A DNA stretch of 64,000 bases from Streptacidiphilus sp. PB12-B1b (lineage in GTDB: Bacteria > Actinomycetota > Actinomycetes > Streptomycetales > Streptomycetaceae), in assembly GCF_014084125.1 (NCBI RefSeq), contig NZ_CP048405.1, forward strand, positions 6,014,001 through 6,078,000, read 5' to 3'. The notes under the pieces are model-generated. The model saw only the letters and a list, made by a program, of their open reading frames with translations. It did no database searches and was not told the origin of the DNA. The translations under genes were made by a program, and so were the position numbers. Of this stretch, positions 62,128 through 64,000 are shown one piece after another (position 1 is the stretch's first letter; every line of letters begins with the position of its first letter).

Positions 62128-63282
62128 TCAGTCGGTCCAGTCGGCCCCGGCGGCGGCCGGGAGCGGGTTGCGGGCGGCCGGGCAGCAGCCGACCGGGCAC
62201 AGGTCGTGGCTCGCGCCGAGCGCGCCCAGGGCGCAGCGCGCCGGGTGCTCGCCGCGCTCGGCGGCGGCACGCTCCAGCACCAGGTCGCGGACGGCGGCGG
62301 CGAAGCGCGGGTCGGCGCCGACGGTCGCGGCCCGGGCGACCGGCAGGCCCAGCTTCTCGGCCTGCTCCCGGGCCTGTGTGTCGAGGTCGAAGACGACCTC
62401 CATGTGGTCGGAGACGAAGCCGATGGGGACCATCACCACCGCCGGGGCGCCCTCGGCGTGCACCGCCTCCAGGTGGTCGCAGATGTCCGGTTCCAGCCAG
62501 GGCGTCTGCGGCGAGCCGCTGCGGCTCTGGTAGACCAGCTCCCAGGGCCGGTCGGGGACGCCGGTGGCCTCGGCCACGGCCGCGGCGACCAGCCGGGCGG
62601 TCTCCAGGTGCTGGGCCACGTACGCCCCGCCGGGCCGGCCGCGCGCCGGATCGCCGGGGGCGCCCGAGGTATCCGCCAGCGCGTTGGGGATCGAGTGGGT
62701 GGTGAAGGCCAGCCGCGCGCCGGCGCGCACGCCCTCGGGAAGCTCCGCCAGGGCGGCGAGGGTGCTGTCGATCATCGGCTGGACGAAGCCGGGGTGGTTG
62801 AAGAACGTCCGCAGCTTGTCCAGGCGCAGCCCGGCCGCGCCCGGCGCGCCCTCCTCGCGCAGCTCGGTCAGCGCGGACGCCAGGTTCTCCCGGTACTGGC
62901 GGCAGCCGGAGTAGTTGGCGTACGCGCTGGTGGCCAGGGTGAGCACCCGGCGGTGGCCGTCCGCGGCGATCTCGCGCAGCGTGTCGACCAGGTAGGGGGC
63001 CCAGTTCCGGTTCCCCCAGTACACCGGCAGCTCCACGCCGTGGCCGGCGAAGTCCGCGCGCAGCGCCGCCAGCAGCTCCCGGTTCTGCGCGTTGATCGGG
63101 CTGACGCCGCCGAAGAGGAAGTAGTGCTGCCCGACCTCGGCCAGGCGCTCGCGGGGGATGCCGCGCCCCCGGGTGACGTTCTCCAGGAACGGCACCACGT
63201 CCTCGGGGCCCTCCGGGCCGCCGAAGGAGAGCAGCAGCAGGGCATCGTACGGGCGGGCGATCGGGGCATGGGCGGTTGACAT
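62128..63282 (-). CDS. hemH: Coproporphyrin III ferrochelatase
   Basis: Inserts iron into coproporphyrin III to give coproheme, the substrate of HemQ (384 aa). The N-terminus [25 protein letters not shown], the catalytic-region [29 protein letters not shown] and [15 protein letters not shown] are diagnostic. Late cysteines ([14 protein letters not shown]) probably help hold the [2Fe-2S] cluster known in actinobacterial ferrochelatases. The ATG at 63282 has AGGA 8 nt upstream. It is divergent from an MFS transporter gene. Together with hemG, hemQ and hemE it shows the coproporphyrin-dependent route. Confidence 0.94.
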   Translation of the reverse strand: MSTAHAPIARPYDALLLLSFGGPEGPEDVVPFLENVTRGRGIPRERLAEVGQHYFLFGGVSPINAQNRELLAALRADFAGHGVELPVYWGNRNWAPYLVDTLREIAADGHRRVLTLATSAYANYSGCRQYRENLASALTELREEGAPGAAGLRLDKLRTFFNHPGFVQPMIDSTLAALAELPEGVRAGARLAFTTHSIPNALADTSGAPGDPARGRPGGAYVAQHLETARLVAAAVAEATGVPDRPWELVYQSRSGSPQTPWLEPDICDHLEAVHAEGAPAVVMVPIGFVSDHMEVVFDLDTQAREQAEKLGLPVARAATVGADPRFAAAVRDLVLERAAAERGEHPARCALGALGASHDLCPVGCCPAARNPLPAAAGADWTD

Positions 63283-63397
63283 GGGAACGATCCTGCCACC
63301 GCCCGACGCCGGGTCGCGGTACGACCCCCGGGGCGGGGAAATCGGTTGCCGCTGCACGTAAGCTGTGAACGTTCCCAACGTCCCTTACGGAGCACGT

Positions 63398-64000
63398 GTG
63401 CTGTCCACCTACCGCCGAATCTTCGACGCGCCCGGAAGCCTGGCCTTCTCCGCCGCCGGCTTCGTCTCCCGCATGCCGCTGTCGATGATCGGCATCGGCA
63501 TCGTCACCATGCTGTCCACCCTGCGCGGCGACTACGGCCTGGCCGGGGCGGTGTCGGCGACGCTGGCGCTGTCCTCGGCGGTGCTCGGGCCGCAGGTGTC
63601 CCGGCTGGTGGACCGCCACGGGCAGGCCCGGGTGATCCTGCGGGCCACCGGGATCACCGTGGCCGCCATGGGCGTCCTGCTGCTCTGCGCCCACTGGGGC
63701 GCCCCGGACTGGACGCTGTTCGCCTCCGCCTCGGTGGCGGGCTGCATGCCGAGCATGGGCTCGCTGGTCCGGGCCCGCTGGGCGCTGATCTACCGGGGCT
63801 CGCCCACCCTGCACACCGCCTACGCGTTCGAATCGGTGATGGACGAGATCGTCTTCATCATCGGCCCGATCCTGTCGGTGGGGCTGTGCACGGCCGTCTT
63901 CCCCGAGGCCGGGCCGCTGGTGGCGACGGGCTGCCTGGCGGTGGGCGTGGTCCTGTTCGCGGCCCAGCGCCGGACCGAGCCGCCGCTGCACCCGACCGCC
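63398..64000 (+). CDS. MFS transporter, N-terminal part (cut by window end)
   Basis: The frame is open from the GTG at 63398 to the window end (201 codons) and continues beyond. The product starts LSTYRRIFDAPGSLAFSAAGFVSRMPLSMIGIGIVTML, an actinobacterial MFS pattern, followed by helices at AGAVSATLALSSAVLGPQVS, ILRATGITVAAMGVLLLCAHW and VMDEIVFIIGPILSVGLCT. The RLVDRHGQARV loop between helices two and three is the MFS A-like motif. ACGGAG lies 6 nt before the start. The substrate is unknown. Its divergent position next to hemH does not tell more. Confidence 0.82.
   Translation, partial: MLSTYRRIFDAPGSLAFSAAGFVSRMPLSMIGIGIVTMLSTLRGDYGLAGAVSATLALSSAVLGPQVSRLVDRHGQARVILRATGITVAAMGVLLLCAHWGAPDWTLFASASVAGCMPSMGSLVRARWALIYRGSPTLHTAYAFESVMDEIVFIIGPILSVGLCTAVFPEAGPLVATGCLAVGVVLFAAQRRTEPPLHPTA

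Overview
The window is core chromosome of a high-GC actinomycete, almost certainly a member of the Streptomycetaceae (Streptomyces, Kitasatospora or Streptacidiphilus). The reasons are the strong G/C preference at third codon positions, frequent GTG starts, actinobacterial DUF families (DUF3000, DUF3093, DUF3159, DUF3710, DUF4193, DUF4349), the sporulation regulator WhiI, the Rok7B7/XylFGH locus and the CutRS two-component pair. From memory, the gene order resembles the stretch of the Streptomyces coelicolor chromosome that runs from the haem genes past whiI, dxs, xylFGH, acnA and cutRS to hemH. I saw no rRNA, tRNA, CRISPR array, insertion sequence, prophage or biosynthetic gene cluster.

Layout. 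0-4.3 kb: a large secreted GH15 glucoamylase with C-terminal FN3 and starch-binding domains, then a small membrane protein. 4.2-9.0 kb: coproporphyrin-branch haem genes hemG-hemQ and hemE, with a DUF4349 lipoprotein between them. 9.1-15.8 kb: DUF3000, whiI, RNase D and a thiolase/multifunctional beta-oxidation pair. 15.8-21.2 kb: a methyltransferase, a DsbA-like protein without its CxxC, an ArnT/PMT-type membrane glycosyltransferase and dxs. 21.5-28.6 kb: a xylose-type ABC transporter, its ROK regulator, a GH1 beta-glucosidase and a TetR regulator. 28.6-36.1 kb: a GNAT protein, aconitase, argF, a baeRF3 protein, a GlxA-type regulator and an isochorismatase-family hydrolase. 36.2-41.2 kb: dapD split by a one-base frameshift, a DUF6099-like protein, an AAA ATPase/MazG pair, an RlmA-like methyltransferase and a Fic-like/RHH toxin-antitoxin-type pair. 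41.3-51.2 kb: an RlmD-like tRNA/rRNA methyltransferase and a potassium-homeostasis group (KimA-like importer, two TrkA/RCK proteins, KdpDE). 51.4-64 kb: amidase, PaaI-dut-DUF3710 operon, DUF3093, DUF4193, an acyl-ACP desaturase, CutRS, a 62-aa protein, an inositol monophosphatase, coproporphyrin ferrochelatase HemH and the start of an MFS transporter.

How the genes fit together. HemE, HemG, HemQ and HemH together supply much of the Gram-positive coproporphyrin-dependent haem route. The xyl/ROK/GH1 block handles plant-sugar uptake and control. KimA, the TrkA pair and KdpDE form a potassium set, and a 17-bp motif shared by the kimA-like and kdpDE upstream regions suggests KdpE controls both. 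There is no kdpFABC here.

Most unusual observations: (1) dapD broken by one missing C, with an ATGA overlap that re-opens the second half; (2) tandem repeats that start at, or run across, the stop codon of five separate genes; (3) a Fic-like protein that has lost its catalytic motif, paired with an RHH protein and preceded by a two-site GCTAGC operator; (4) the candidate KdpE motif; (5) a clear candidate sigma-WhiG promoter for whiI; (6) a candidate ribosome-site-sequestering hairpin before xylF; and (7) eleven genes with a TANNNT -10 box 6-7 nt before the start codon, as expected for leaderless transcripts.
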